A stretch of DNA of 64,000 nucleotides from JAGVPT01 sp963827085 (GTDB taxonomy: Bacteria; Bacteroidota; Ignavibacteria; UBA10030; UBA8401): NCBI GenBank assembly GCA_963827085.1, contig CAWGZY010000001.1:186001-250000 (forward strand), in the 5' to 3' direction. Of this stretch, positions 1 to 8,497 are shown one piece after another (position 1 is the stretch's first letter; the number at the start of each line of letters is the position of its first letter). The notes under the pieces are model-generated. The model was not told where the DNA came from, ran no database searches, and saw nothing but the letters and a program-made list of their open reading frames with translations. The position numbers and the translations under genes were made by a program.

Positions 1-1
1 C

Positions 2-139
2 TTAGAAGCTATGCAAGAATACATTGCACATGAAACGCTCGCTGTCAACGTCAACTCCACGCTGCGCTCAGGAGAAATATCTTTGAAGGAAAACATCAAC
101 GGCGAACTATGCGACATCAGCATTGAGAAGGCAAGGTAA
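2..139 (+). CDS. ileS: Isoleucyl-tRNA synthetase, C-terminal end (partial)
   Basis: Only the last 45 codons are in the window; the open frame runs in from the left edge and stops at a TAA. The visible end contains the stretch NGELCDISIEKAR, which resembles the C-terminal end of the large class I IleS enzymes, which charge tRNA-Ile in the cytoplasm. The assignment leans on this short tail and on context: in Chlorobi/Ignavibacteria-type genomes ileS is commonly followed by a TraR/DksA gene and lspA, exactly the order seen here. Another protein cannot be fully excluded from 45 residues. Confidence 0.6.
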   Translation, partial: LEAMQEYIAHETLAVNVNSTLRSGEISLKENINGELCDISIEKAR

Positions 140-188
140 ACACCGGAGAAGAATCTAATTCAATTTCTATCCATTTTGAGGAACATCC

Positions 189-713
189 ATGGCAAAAGCA
201 GTTACGGCGAAAAGAAAGATCGTCGGAGTGAAAAAAGGAGCTGGAAGTATGGCGACGAAAGCAAAACGGAAAAAAGTTGCCCCCAAAGCGGCAGATAAGA
301 TTATGGCAAAAGCTGCGCCTGAAAAACGGCCAGTGAAAGTGAAGGGCTACGGGGTGAAAGATTTGGAGCGCTTCAAGGTGATTATCGTGGAGAAGAGGAA
401 GGAGATTCTTGAAGAACTGCAGATTCTCAAAGAGAGCATGATGGATGTTACGACGGGCGAATATGCGAACGAGAACTCTACGTACTCAATGCACATGGAA
501 CAGGGGACCGATGCAATGGAGAGGGAGAAAACATTTTTGTTCGCGTCGCGGGAAGGTAAATTTTTGAACTATCTCGAAGATGCGTTGAAACGGATAGAAA
601 AAGGGACCTACGGATTTTGCACTGACTGCGGAAAACTGATCGAAAAAGAACGGCTGGAAGCGGTCCCTCATGCGCAACTTTGCATCCGCTGTAAAGTAAA
701 AAAGGGCAGGTAA
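189..713 (+). CDS. DksA/TraR-type C4 zinc-finger transcription factor
   Basis: 174 residues. The first ~55 are very rich in Lys and Ala and look disordered; the rest has a helical part followed by a C4 zinc finger made by C144, C147, C165 and C168, as in DksA/TraR proteins, which bind in the secondary channel of RNA polymerase and tune rRNA and stress promoters, often with ppGpp. The acidic tip region around GTDAMERE is in the right place for the coiled-coil tip, although the classic DxxDxA motif is not exact. A GAGGAA ribosome site lies just upstream of the ATG. The basic N-terminal extension is not part of E. coli DksA and may contact nucleic acid. It lies 49 bases after ileS and is probably co-transcribed with lspA. 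Confidence 0.85.
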   Translation: MAKAVTAKRKIVGVKKGAGSMATKAKRKKVAPKAADKIMAKAAPEKRPVKVKGYGVKDLERFKVIIVEKRKEILEELQILKESMMDVTTGEYANENSTYSMHMEQGTDAMEREKTFLFASREGKFLNYLEDALKRIEKGTYGFCTDCGKLIEKERLEAVPHAQLCIRCKVKKGR

Positions 714-746
714 TGTATTTCGCCACAAGCTGCAGGAAAATGTGAC

Positions 747-1358
747 GTGAGAATATTATATGTGACGTTGTTTGTCGTTCTCGGAGACCAGGCGACAAAG
801 CTCTTCATCAAAGGATTTTCAATCTCGGCGCTCGGTATTCATGTGAAAGGGATCCCTCTCGGTTCCACGATTCCGGTTCTTGGGAACTTTGGGCGGCTTA
901 CCTACATCGAAAACCCCGGCATGGCGTTCGGTATCGATGTCGGCGGGAAGTTATTTTTCTCCGTTTTCTCCGTTATTGCGAGCATTGGCATTTTGTTCTA
1001 TTTATACAAAATGAGGAACGAGCGGTTGTTGTTCCGTTTTTCGCTCGCACTCATTCTCGGAGGCGCGATCGGTAATCTTATCGACCGTGTTTTTTACGGC
1101 GTGCTGTTCAACGACGGGGGATTGTTTTATGGAAAAGTCGTGGATTTCATTGACATTGATTTCTTTAACGTTTCCATCTTTGGATACCATCTCTCTCGCT
1201 GGCCTATCTTCAACATCGCTGATTCGTCGGTGACGATCGGCGTTTTGATCTTGCTCATCTTTCATCGAAGTTTCGTGATCGAGGAGGAAGAAATCGGGAA
1301 ACCATCCTTGGAACCCGCGGCGGCATCACCGGATACTCCGCCGAAAATACGTTCGTAA
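747..1358 (+). CDS. lspA: Lipoprotein signal peptidase (signal peptidase II)
   Basis: 203 residues starting at GTG. Membrane aspartyl protease that cuts the signal peptide from prolipoproteins after lipid attachment. The two catalytic Asp motifs are visible: NLIDR in the second half and FNIADSSVTIG near the last membrane segment. Four hydrophobic segments are recognisable. It is longer than E. coli LspA (164) because of an insert between the two Asp motifs and a Pro/Ser-rich cytoplasmic tail. It would serve the lipoproteins encoded later in this window (at 23.7 and 33.0 kb). It follows the DksA-like gene by 33 bases. Confidence 0.95.
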   Translation: MRILYVTLFVVLGDQATKLFIKGFSISALGIHVKGIPLGSTIPVLGNFGRLTYIENPGMAFGIDVGGKLFFSVFSVIASIGILFYLYKMRNERLLFRFSLALILGGAIGNLIDRVFYGVLFNDGGLFYGKVVDFIDIDFFNVSIFGYHLSRWPIFNIADSSVTIGVLILLIFHRSFVIEEEEIGKPSLEPAAASPDTPPKIRS

Positions 1359-1408
1359 CCTTCCTACTATTCCGGCATTAGTATGTCCATGCGTGCGCCG
1401 ATTCCTCA

Positions 1409-2365
1409 ATGAAACGGAAATTCGACATCGTTGTTCCGGCCGGACAAAAAAAAGAACGGCTCGATGTATATCTGACGTCGCACGTTGAAAACGCGACGCG
1501 TACGAAAGTGCAGGATGCTATCCGCAACGGCGAAGTTGTCGTCAACGGAAAACGTATAAAAGCCAGCCACGCAATCATTCCAGGCGAAGTCATCCATGTA
1601 GAACTTTCCAAGCCGGAACCTCCGGAAGTCCTTCCAGAAAACATTCCTCTCGACATTGTCTACGAAGATCGGTATCTCCTCGTTGTGAATAAACCCGCGG
1701 GTATGGTTACACATCCGGCATACAAGAATTATTCCGGCACCCTCGTCAACGCGCTGCTCCATCATTCCCGTTCTCTTTCACAGCCGCATCCGCTGCGTCC
1801 GGGCATCGTTCATCGGCTGGATAAAGATACGTCGGGATTGCTTGTTGTTGCGAAGGATGAAACAACGCATCAAAAGCTTTCTCGGCAATTTGCCAACAAG
1901 ACGACGGAAAGGGAATACCGGGCGATTGTCTGGGGCGTGTTCAAATCTCCGGAGGGAATTATCGAAGCGTCCCTTGGCCGGAGTAAGAGCGACAGAAAAA
2001 AAGTTGCAGTAGTTAAAGAAGGGAAATACGCCGTGACGGAATATGAAGTGTTGGAGCAGTACACGTATCTTGCCCTGCTCCGTCTCCGTTTACGGACAGG
2101 CCGCACGCACCAGATTCGCGTTCATCTTGCGCATATTCATCATCCGGTGTTCGGAGATGAAACGTACGGCGGAAGAAAAATTGCAACCGGCGGCGTGGAC
2201 GGCAAGAAAAAAGCGGAAGCGGCAAATCTCCTCGAGAGAATTTCACGCCAGGCGCTTCACGCAAAAAGCTTGGGGTTTGTACATCCTGCGACGAAAAAGT
2301 TCATGCGGTTCGATTCCGAGCTGCCGGAGGACATGAAAGAGGTGCTGGAGTTTCTGGAGAAGTAG
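1409..2365 (+). CDS. rluD: RluD/RluA-family 23S rRNA pseudouridine synthase
   Basis: 318 residues. An N-terminal S4 RNA-binding domain (about residues 12-75, with RLDVYL) is followed by the RluA-type pseudouridine synthase domain. The catalytic Asp lies in the HRLDKDTSG motif; the later RTGRTHQIRVH motif is also typical. These enzymes isomerise uridines in helix 69 or elsewhere in 23S rRNA. The S4 plus catalytic arrangement and length fit RluD best, but RluC-type specificity cannot be excluded. It closes the ileS-lspA run; its stop is immediately followed by a palindromic repeat. Confidence 0.9.
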   Translation: MKRKFDIVVPAGQKKERLDVYLTSHVENATRTKVQDAIRNGEVVVNGKRIKASHAIIPGEVIHVELSKPEPPEVLPENIPLDIVYEDRYLLVVNKPAGMVTHPAYKNYSGTLVNALLHHSRSLSQPHPLRPGIVHRLDKDTSGLLVVAKDETTHQKLSRQFANKTTEREYRAIVWGVFKSPEGIIEASLGRSKSDRKKVAVVKEGKYAVTEYEVLEQYTYLALLRLRLRTGRTHQIRVHLAHIHHPVFGDETYGGRKIATGGVDGKKKAEAANLLERISRQALHAKSLGFVHPATKKFMRFDSELPEDMKEVLEFLEK

Positions 2366-2431
2366 CCCTCACCCTTCATCCCTCTCCCAAAGGGAGAGGG
2401 AATGCCCGGCGAAGTCGGGATGGGGTGAGGG
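2366..2431 (+). repeat. Palindromic CCCTCACCC element, left of DUF559 gene
   Basis: A nested palindrome. The outer arms CCCTCACCC (2366-2374) and GGGTGAGGG (2423-2431) pair; inside them CCTCTCCC-AAA-GGGAGAGG (2381-2399) forms a hairpin and a CCCG/CGGG pair follows. It starts directly after the rluD stop. A closely related element lies on the other side of the next gene. Confidence 0.85.
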
Positions 2432-2453
2432 TGTTGCGTAATCAGGGGAAAGC

Positions 2454-2831
2454 ATGGGGAAACGGTTCATCAGTTCGTCTCAATCTTCAATTGCCAAAGC
2501 CCGTGCGCTCCGTCGCACAATGACCAACGCAGAGAAGAAATTCTGGTCGCTGGTCAGGAATAATCAGCTTGGTGTTAAATTTCGCAGACAGGTGCCTATC
2601 GGCCCATATAGTGTAGATTTCTTCTGCTTTTCTGCGAAATTGGCCGTGGAGCTAGATGGGAGTCAACACGATACAAAAGAAGGGAAGGAGAATGACTTCC
2701 ATCGCGATCAATTCCTGAGAATGCACGGTGTGACAGTGCTCCGTTTTTCAAACAAGGAATTCTCGGCAAATCGGGAAGGAGTGATGAATGTGATTTGGGA
2801 ATGTATACACAAAAAAAATCCCTCACCCTGA
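2454..2831 (+). CDS. DUF559-family endonuclease-like protein
   Basis: 125 residues. The pattern ARALRRTMTNAEKKFW, then KFRRQVPIG, then VDFFC and VELDGSQH is characteristic of DUF559, a family with a PD-(D/E)XK/Vsr-like nuclease fold. The D of VDFFC and the E-x-D of VELDG are the candidate metal ligands. Activity is not proven for the family. The last codons (KKNPSP and the stop) lie inside the right-hand palindromic element, so the gene end and the repeat are fused. It lies between the convergent rluD and mreC genes and looks like a passenger of the flanking repeats rather than part of either operon. Confidence 0.85.
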   Translation: MGKRFISSSQSSIAKARALRRTMTNAEKKFWSLVRNNQLGVKFRRQVPIGPYSVDFFCFSAKLAVELDGSQHDTKEGKENDFHRDQFLRMHGVTVLRFSNKEFSANREGVMNVIWECIHKKNPSP

Positions 2832-2957
2832 TCCTCTCCCAAAGGGAGAGGGAACCAGTTCGCGACTGTTTCTGTAAATGAGTGCTGAAATAACCAAGAA
2901 TATTTCCCTCTCCTGGAAGGAGAGGGATGTCCCGACAACGTCGGGACAAGGTGAGGT
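2820..2957 (+). repeat. Palindromic CCCTCACCC element, right of DUF559 gene
   Basis: Begins with the same CCCTCACCC and CCTCTCCC-AAA-GGGAGAGG hairpin (2820-2851) as the element at 2366-2431, continues with a second CCCTCTCC/GGAGAGGG hairpin (from 2905) and a GTCCCGAC/GTCGGGAC hairpin, and closes with GGTGAGG at 2951-2957. The DUF559 stop codon lies within it. It ends close to the mreC stop on the other strand and may terminate transcription from both sides. Confidence 0.8.
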
Positions 2958-2972
2958 CGTGGAGTTCCAACG

Positions 2973-3797
2973 CTACTTCTGGGATTTTTCTTCCAACCGC
3001 ATTTTCTCTAAGTTTGGCATGAAATTTACAACGAAGGCTTCTTCGAGTTTCACAAAATCGACCGAGGGGACGACTTCGACACGCTTGAACAAACTCCCCG
3101 GAACCTCGGTCACAGAACCCACGACCCCAATTTTGATATTCGGGGGGAAGACATCGCTGTATTCTGATGTTACAATTGCATCGCCTGGACGGACGTCGAG
3201 CGACTTTGCAATGTTTTTTAGCATCACCGATTTCCCATCCCACGCGATAATGCCGTCAACCCGGCTTCGTTGGACTTTAGCGCTTGCCCTGAAGTCCGCG
3301 TTGAGCATGGCCTGGCCCACGGCGTAATCGCCGCTGACGGCGATCACTCTGCCGACAAGTCCCTCGCCGGTTACGATCGGCATGCCGACTGCCACGCCGT
3401 CGTTTTCTCCGATGTTCATCGTGAGCGTGTTGCGAAGGAGGTTGAGATTCTTTGCTACAATTTTTCCCGCGATGAGTTTCGTGGTGGATGTCTCTTTCAA
3501 CGCAATCATGGAGCGGAGGCGCATGTTCTCGAGACGTGCTTCCCGGAGCTGGTTGACTTCATCCGCAAGGTTTACGTTCATCCTCCTCAGCATTTCGTTT
3601 TCGCGCTGCATCTCAAACACGTTCGGTATTACCGAAATGGTGTTTTGGAACGCGCCGACCATTCCTACTGCCAGCGAACGTATGCGCCGCACCTGTTCGT
3701 TATCATTCTGTGTGAGAAGTCCGATAGAGACGAGTACGAGGAAGGAAAAAATGATGTATTCTTTAAAGAGGAAGTACAGTTGGTATAGGCGCTGCAT
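2973..3797 (-). CDS. mreC: Rod shape-determining protein MreC
   Basis: 274 residues. A single N-terminal membrane segment (about residues 14-30) is followed by a coiled coil (about 60-105) and the MreC beta-barrel region with VGMPIVTGEGLVGRV and VDGIIAW. Periplasmic scaffold of the elongasome linking MreB to the cell-wall synthases. It follows mreB in the same orientation with an 84-base gap filled by an inverted heptamer repeat. No mreD, mrdA or rodA follows: the next sequence is the repeat/DUF559 insertion. Confidence 0.92.
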   Translation of the reverse strand: MQRLYQLYFLFKEYIIFSFLVLVSIGLLTQNDNEQVRRIRSLAVGMVGAFQNTISVIPNVFEMQRENEMLRRMNVNLADEVNQLREARLENMRLRSMIALKETSTTKLIAGKIVAKNLNLLRNTLTMNIGENDGVAVGMPIVTGEGLVGRVIAVSGDYAVGQAMLNADFRASAKVQRSRVDGIIAWDGKSVMLKNIAKSLDVRPGDAIVTSEYSDVFPPNIKIGVVGSVTEVPGSLFKRVEVVPSVDFVKLEEAFVVNFMPNLEKMRLEEKSQK

Positions 3798-3800
3798 ATT

Positions 3801-3887
3801 TCAATGACCAATCAGCAATTAACAATGAACATAGGTGCGGATAGCCTTCATTGTTAATTGTTCATTGTTGATTGTTAATTGTTAATA
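3801..3887 (-). repeat. Inverted heptamer repeat between mreB and mreC
   Basis: Two arms with a 7-bp period. The left arm (3801-3830) is made of CAATNA-type heptamers; the right arm (3847-3887) is TTCATTG, TTAATTG, TTCATTG, TTGATTG, TTAATTG and a partial unit. The arms are complementary and would form a long imperfect hairpin in mreBC mRNA. The mreB stop codon (3882-3884) is formed by the edge of the array. Confidence 0.85.
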
Positions 3888-4907
3888 CCGCCGGTTCTTA
3901 ATGAGCACTTTAGAATAGTGATTCAAATTCTCCAGGACTTTTCCCGTGCCGCGCACGACAGCGGTGAGAGGGTCTTCTGCGACGTGGACCGGCAAATTTG
4001 TTTCGAGCCTAAGCCGCTCATCCAATCCCTTGAGCAGCGCGCCGCCGCCCGAGAGCATGATGCCGCGGTCGAGAATATCCGACGAGAGCTCTGGGGGTGT
4101 CCGCTCAAGCGTTAACTTCACCGCGTCGACAATTTGTTGAATGCATTCGTTCAATGATTCACGGATTTCCACCGAGCTTGCTTCCGTTGTTTTTGGAATG
4201 CCGTTCACGAGATCCCGCCCTTTGACTTGAATCGTTACTTCTTCTTTCAACGGCATCACCGAACCGACTTCGCACTTGATCGCTTCCGCGGTCCGCTCGC
4301 CGATGAGAATGTTATGGTTCTTTTTGAAAAACTGGATGATCGCAGAATTCATTTCATCGCCGGCGATGCGAATCGATTCTTCATTCACAATCCCCGACAA
4401 CGCGATGACGGCAATCTCCGTCGTGCCGCCGCCGATATCAACGACCATATTGCCGACGGGGTTGTCGACGTCCAGCCCGACGCCGATTGCTGCAGCCATC
4501 GGTTCCGCGATAAGATGGACCTCTTTTGCTCCTGCGTGCTCGGCCGAATCACGCACCGCTCGTTTTTCTACCTCTGTCACTCCGCTTGGAACGCAGATAA
4601 CGATCCGCCGGCTCGGCAGCCAGTTGGCGTGGATTTTTTTTATGAACTCCCGCAGCATTCCCTCAGCTATTTCAAAATCGGCGATCACTCCGTCTTTCAT
4701 CGGCCGAATCGTTCGGATGTCGCGGTGTGTGCGTCCGAGCATTTCTCTGGCTTCGTTTCCGATAGCAACAATTTTTTTTGTGTTGCGGTCAAAGGCGACG
4801 ATCGAAGGCTCGTTCAAGACGATGCCTTTGCCCTTCATATGAATAAGCGTATTGGCAGTGCCGAGGTCGATTGCGAGGTCTGCGGAAAAGACGGAAAGAA
4901 TTCCCAT
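3882..4907 (-). CDS. mreB: Rod shape-determining protein MreB (bacterial actin)
   Basis: 341 residues, the normal length. Actin-fold ATPase that forms membrane filaments guiding lateral wall synthesis. Visible motifs are phosphate-1 DLGTANT near residue 15, phosphate-2 DIGGGTTEIAV near 160, and the adenosine motif SGGGALLKGLDE near 288. It is the first gene of an mreB-mreC pair and lies 124 bases downstream of purH in the same orientation, so some read-through from purNH is possible. Confidence 0.97.
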   Translation of the reverse strand: MGILSVFSADLAIDLGTANTLIHMKGKGIVLNEPSIVAFDRNTKKIVAIGNEAREMLGRTHRDIRTIRPMKDGVIADFEIAEGMLREFIKKIHANWLPSRRIVICVPSGVTEVEKRAVRDSAEHAGAKEVHLIAEPMAAAIGVGLDVDNPVGNMVVDIGGGTTEIAVIALSGIVNEESIRIAGDEMNSAIIQFFKKNHNILIGERTAEAIKCEVGSVMPLKEEVTIQVKGRDLVNGIPKTTEASSVEIRESLNECIQQIVDAVKLTLERTPPELSSDILDRGIMLSGGGALLKGLDERLRLETNLPVHVAEDPLTAVVRGTGKVLENLNHYSKVLIKNRRY

Positions 4908-5031
4908 TGGTGTAATGTCTAAAAGTTAAATAAAATGCCATCGAAAAATACAAAATTCTAACCCCAAAAACCTAAATAAAATCGACAATGTCACCCTTGA
5001 GGGTCTGGAAATTGCGCACGGTGTTTCATGG

Positions 5032-6573
5032 TCAATGCTTAAAATGCCGGATGCCGGTAAAGACCATGGCAATGTTGTTCTCATTTGCCGCCTTGATCAC
5101 CTCATCGTCTCGCACGGATCCTCCCGGTTGGATAACTGCCGTCGCCCCTGCTTTTACTGCCTCAATCAGTCCATCCGCAAAGGGGAAATATGCATCTGAG
5201 GCAACTACCGTATTCACCAGCGACAGCCCTGCATCCTGTGCCTTCCGCACGGCGAGCTTGGATGAGTCGATTCTCGACATTTGGCCCGCCCCGATGCCGA
5301 CCGTAGAGTCTTTGACAGCATACACGATGGCGTTGGATTTCACGTGCTTTGCGATCTTCCATGCGAAGATCATCGCCTCCAATTCCTCGTTCGTCGGTTT
5401 TCGCTCAGTAACCACTTTTAGGTCTTCGCGTACGACACGCGCATTATCGGGGGACTGCACAAGAAGGCCGCAGGTAACCTTGCGTATGTCGGGTTCGATG
5501 ACCGAACGGATATCGCCCGTTTGTTGAATTAACCGGCGATCCTTTTTCTTCATCAGGAATGCCAGCACGTCCGGCGGAAAAGACGGCGCGATAATGATCT
5601 CTGTAAAAATCTGGTTGATCAATTCAGCGGCCGGCATGTCCAGCGGACGGTTGACTGCAACGATGCCGCCATAAGCCGATTTCGGGTCTGTAGCCAAAGC
5701 CCGCCGGTACGCTTCTGTAATCGTTGAGCCTTGTCCTGCTCCGCATGGGTTAGTGTGTTTAATGATCACTGCCGTCGGCTCGGCGAATTCTGAAAGTAAA
5801 TTTACGGCGGCAGTACTGTCGATGATGTTGTTGTACGACATCTCTTTGCCGTGGAGCTTCTTGAAACAGTGTTCAAAACCCCCGTACAACGCCGCATGCT
5901 GATGAGGGTTCTCGCCATAGCGGAGGTCGAAAATTTTCGTCAACGAGAGTGTGAGCGTTTCGGGGAAATCTTGCTGTTCCGGTGTTCTCTTCTGGAGGTA
6001 TTCGGCGATCACTGCATCGTAATGCGCCGTATGCTCAAACGCTTCCTTCGCAAGCCTGAAACACGTTTCTTCGCTGACCGACCCGTTCCGCTCACGGAGT
6101 TCGAGCACGAGGCCGGAATATTTTTTAGGGCTTACGACGACGCATGTGAAACGATAATTTTTTGCAGCCGAACGGATCATCGCCGGTCCGCCGATGTCGA
6201 TCTGCTCGATCGCCTCTTCCATCGTCGCGGCGTTTTTCTCGATTGTTTCTTTGAACGGGTACAAATTGACCACCACAAGGTCAATCGGCTGGATATGAAG
6301 GTCGTCAAGCTGTTTTCGGTGAATCGGGTTGTCGAGCACAGCGAGCAAGCCTGCGTGAACGGCGGGATGAAGTGTTTTTACTCTGCCATCCAATATTTCC
6401 GGGAAGCCTGTAATCTCCGAAACTTGTTTCACTGGAATATCCGAGGCAGACAGGAGCGCGTGCGTCCCTCCCGTTGAAATTATTTCTACTCCGAGTCGAT
6501 GAAGTTCTAATGCGAGCTCGACAATACCTTCTTTATTGGAAACGCTGAGAAGCGCCCGGCGAATTTTTAACAA
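5032..6573 (-). CDS. purH: Bifunctional AICAR transformylase / IMP cyclohydrolase
   Basis: 513 residues, full length. The N-terminal MGS-like IMP cyclohydrolase domain (about 1-145) is followed by the AICAR formyltransferase domain, with the KHTNPCG motif that carries the catalytic Lys and His. It performs the last two steps of IMP synthesis in the cytoplasm. It starts 21 bases after purN and forms a purN-purH unit. Confidence 0.97.
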   Translation of the reverse strand: MLKIRRALLSVSNKEGIVELALELHRLGVEIISTGGTHALLSASDIPVKQVSEITGFPEILDGRVKTLHPAVHAGLLAVLDNPIHRKQLDDLHIQPIDLVVVNLYPFKETIEKNAATMEEAIEQIDIGGPAMIRSAAKNYRFTCVVVSPKKYSGLVLELRERNGSVSEETCFRLAKEAFEHTAHYDAVIAEYLQKRTPEQQDFPETLTLSLTKIFDLRYGENPHQHAALYGGFEHCFKKLHGKEMSYNNIIDSTAAVNLLSEFAEPTAVIIKHTNPCGAGQGSTITEAYRRALATDPKSAYGGIVAVNRPLDMPAAELINQIFTEIIIAPSFPPDVLAFLMKKKDRRLIQQTGDIRSVIEPDIRKVTCGLLVQSPDNARVVREDLKVVTERKPTNEELEAMIFAWKIAKHVKSNAIVYAVKDSTVGIGAGQMSRIDSSKLAVRKAQDAGLSLVNTVVASDAYFPFADGLIEAVKAGATAVIQPGGSVRDDEVIKAANENNIAMVFTGIRHFKH

Positions 6574-6594
6574 TGATGTCCTCTTGGTCTGTGG

Positions 6595-7215
6595 TCAATC
6601 GCGTATCAGCACTTTGCCGTTCTCGACGGTAATTTTTTTGCGGGCGAACAGCTCGACCGCACGAGGAAGTATCCTGTGCTCAATATGCAGCACTTTCGCG
6701 GCAAGAGTTTCCGGAGTATCGTTGGGCTCCACCGGTATTGCTTCCTGAAGCACAATCGAACCATGATCGAATTCTTCGTCGACGATGTGAACCGTCGCGC
6801 CGGAAGCTTGCGCCCCTTGTGCGATCACCGCTTCATGAACGTGATGTCCGTACATCCCTTGCCCGCCGAATGCCGGCAGCAGCGCCGGATGCACATTAAT
6901 AATGTTATTTCGGTATTGCCGGATGATGACCGGATCAATTTTTTTCATGTACCCGGCAAGAACGATAAAGTCAGCGCCATGCGATTCGAGCGCTGAAAGA
7001 ATCGCTTGTGTGAATGCATCCTTCGAAGGAAATTGCTTCTGGCTGAGATGAAGTGCCGGGATATGAAACGCTTGAGCGAGGGCCAACGCACCCGCGTCAG
7101 AATTGTTGCTGATGACAACAACAATCTTTGCATCGATATTTTTTTTTGAAATTGCTTCGGCTAACGCCTGAAAATTAGAGCCGCGTCCCGAAGCAAAAAC
7201 TGCAATTGATAACAA
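6595..7215 (-). CDS. purN: Phosphoribosylglycinamide formyltransferase 1
   Basis: 206 residues. The N-terminal SGRGSNFQAL binds the phosphoribosyl substrate; the catalytic Asn-His-Asp set is visible as INVHPALLPAF and the later DEEFDHG. It transfers a formyl group from 10-formyl-THF to GAR, the third step of purine synthesis. It is the first gene of purN-purH, with a good sigma-70-type promoter 34 bases upstream. Confidence 0.95.
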   Translation of the reverse strand: MLSIAVFASGRGSNFQALAEAISKKNIDAKIVVVISNNSDAGALALAQAFHIPALHLSQKQFPSKDAFTQAILSALESHGADFIVLAGYMKKIDPVIIRQYRNNIINVHPALLPAFGGQGMYGHHVHEAVIAQGAQASGATVHIVDEEFDHGSIVLQEAIPVEPNDTPETLAAKVLHIEHRILPRAVELFARKKITVENGKVLIRD

Positions 7216-7248
7216 AGGGAGCTATCCGTGCATAAAATTTTCAATGTG

Positions 7249-7277
7249 AATGTAATCATAAATGACTTATTTGTCAA
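7249..7277 (-). promoter_or_regulatory. Sigma-70-like promoter for purN-purH
   Basis: Read on the minus strand: TTGACA (7272-7277), a 17-base spacer, then TACATT (7249-7254), located 34 bases before the purN ATG. The -35 box is exact consensus and the -10 matches 4 of 6. Confidence 0.55.
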
Positions 7278-7426
7278 TGATTTCCGGGGTTAAAGATGCC
7301 CGCGGGGCTTCTTCTTTCACCTCGGGCATTCTAAAACAGGTCGCCGTCTGGTCAATCCCTTCACCATCGCTATTCGATTCTTCGTCTGTCATTCCACGGG
7401 AGAAGAATGAGCGTGCGCTCCTGGCT

Positions 7427-7981
7427 TTATTTCGCAATTCCAACAACGCCACAAGCTACACGTGCACCCGCGGCTCCGGTCGGCTGAGTTTTGAGGTCGT
7501 CTTCTTTCTCATGAACGACTACGCCCCGGCCGATGATTGAGTCCTTCCCGCTGAACGAGATCATTGTATCGACATAATCGAGATGAGCTTTACCATCTTT
7601 GTCCGCTTCGATATTGCCAAGATCTCCGACATGCCGCTCTTTGCTTGACGGCGAGCTGTGAGGCATCTTCTCCGGATTGAAATGTCCTCCGGCCGAAGAT
7701 CCGTCCTCTGCGCTGCAATCGCCGTACTCGTGGATGTGGAAGCCATGTTTCCCGGGCGTCAATCCGGTGAGGTCAGCCACCACGCGGATGCCTTCCGAGA
7801 CCGCTTCAAACCTGACGATGCCAGCGACCGAATTGCCTTTTGTTGGATGGAGTACAGCGACTGCTCTGGTGATGGTGCTTTCGCTCATACCGGCGTGGTT
7901 CATTTGCGCAATCGCAGTTTCACAATATACGCTCATCAAAAATAGAACAACTGCGCCCAAGACAAATTTTAGCTTACGCAT
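7427..7981 (-). CDS. sodC: Cu/Zn superoxide dismutase, periplasmic
   Basis: 184 residues with an N-terminal signal peptide (about 1-25, cut after AIA). The copper and zinc ligands are visible: HGFHIHEYGDCS, GGHFNPEKMPH, and the late VVVHEKEDDL; the disulfide Cys pair is at GDCS and ARVACGVVG. It dismutates superoxide in the periplasm. An AAGGAG ribosome site precedes the ATG. The gene appears to be transcribed alone. Confidence 0.95.
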   Translation of the reverse strand: MRKLKFVLGAVVLFLMSVYCETAIAQMNHAGMSESTITRAVAVLHPTKGNSVAGIVRFEAVSEGIRVVADLTGLTPGKHGFHIHEYGDCSAEDGSSAGGHFNPEKMPHSSPSSKERHVGDLGNIEADKDGKAHLDYVDTMISFSGKDSIIGRGVVVHEKEDDLKTQPTGAAGARVACGVVGIAK

Positions 7982-8065
7982 AATTCTCCTTGACTGGTTT
8001 TAAGAGTCTTCCGTTCTTCGACGATGTATATATTTTTGTTGTTCAGACAACAGTGTTTGAAGGAA

Positions 8066-8095
8066 GGCTGCTCCAGCCTTTTTGCTGAAGCAGCC
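8066..8095. terminator. Strong hairpin between two minus-strand genes
   Basis: GGCTGCTCCAGC and GCTGAAGCAGCC pair around a CTTTTT loop, followed by ATTTTTCCC on the plus strand. It lies 30 bases downstream of the small secreted protein at 8126-8497 and upstream of sodC; it probably separates the two transcripts. Confidence 0.6.
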
Positions 8096-8125
8096 ATTTT
8101 TCCCTCAAAGAAAGAGCGGGCGGGA

Positions 8126-8497
8126 TTATTTAGCTCCCGATATAAGTACTTTTACGTCGGGTTTGCCGATCACGCCGCCTTTTTCCATTGCTTCCTTCAA
8201 CTTGGGATTTACCATGAATGAATCCGCAGCGGCAGCGCTTGCGAAATTGCCGATGACTGTAACCATGTTCGGATTCTTCACATCTGTGTACACACCCATG
8301 ACTTGAAATCCCGAAGCTTTGCGGTTTGACGCATCCATATTAAACGCCTTGCGCCAAGAAGCGTAGTCCTTTACCTCGTGGGTCACTACAACAGTGACTT
8401 TTCCGCCCATCGCTGAATTTTTCTCTGCAGCCGGCATGGACGAGGCGGCAGCGATAAAGATGACAAAGCAAGCCAAAATGAGCAGTTGTTTAGACAT
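8126..8497 (-). CDS. Small secreted alpha/beta-barrel-like protein
   Basis: 123 residues from the ATG at 8497, chosen because AGAGG lies just upstream and a signal peptide follows directly (hydrophobic to about residue 20, then SSMPAAEK); the open frame extends 41 codons further but without support. The mature part (VVVTHEVKDYASWRKAF, then VMGVYTDVKNPNMV, then FASAAAADSF) resembles dimeric ferredoxin-like alpha-beta barrels of the ABM/EthD type. No catalytic residues can be named and the function is unknown. It is probably periplasmic. Confidence 0.75.
   Translation of the reverse strand: MSKQLLILACFVIFIAAASSMPAAEKNSAMGGKVTVVVTHEVKDYASWRKAFNMDASNRKASGFQVMGVYTDVKNPNMVTVIGNFASAAAADSFMVNPKLKEAMEKGGVIGKPDVKVLISGAK

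Noticed and set aside
7267..7452. 61-codon minus-strand ORF between sodC and purN
   Set aside because: It overlaps the sodC end and the -35 box of a good purN promoter, and has no ribosome site or family similarity.
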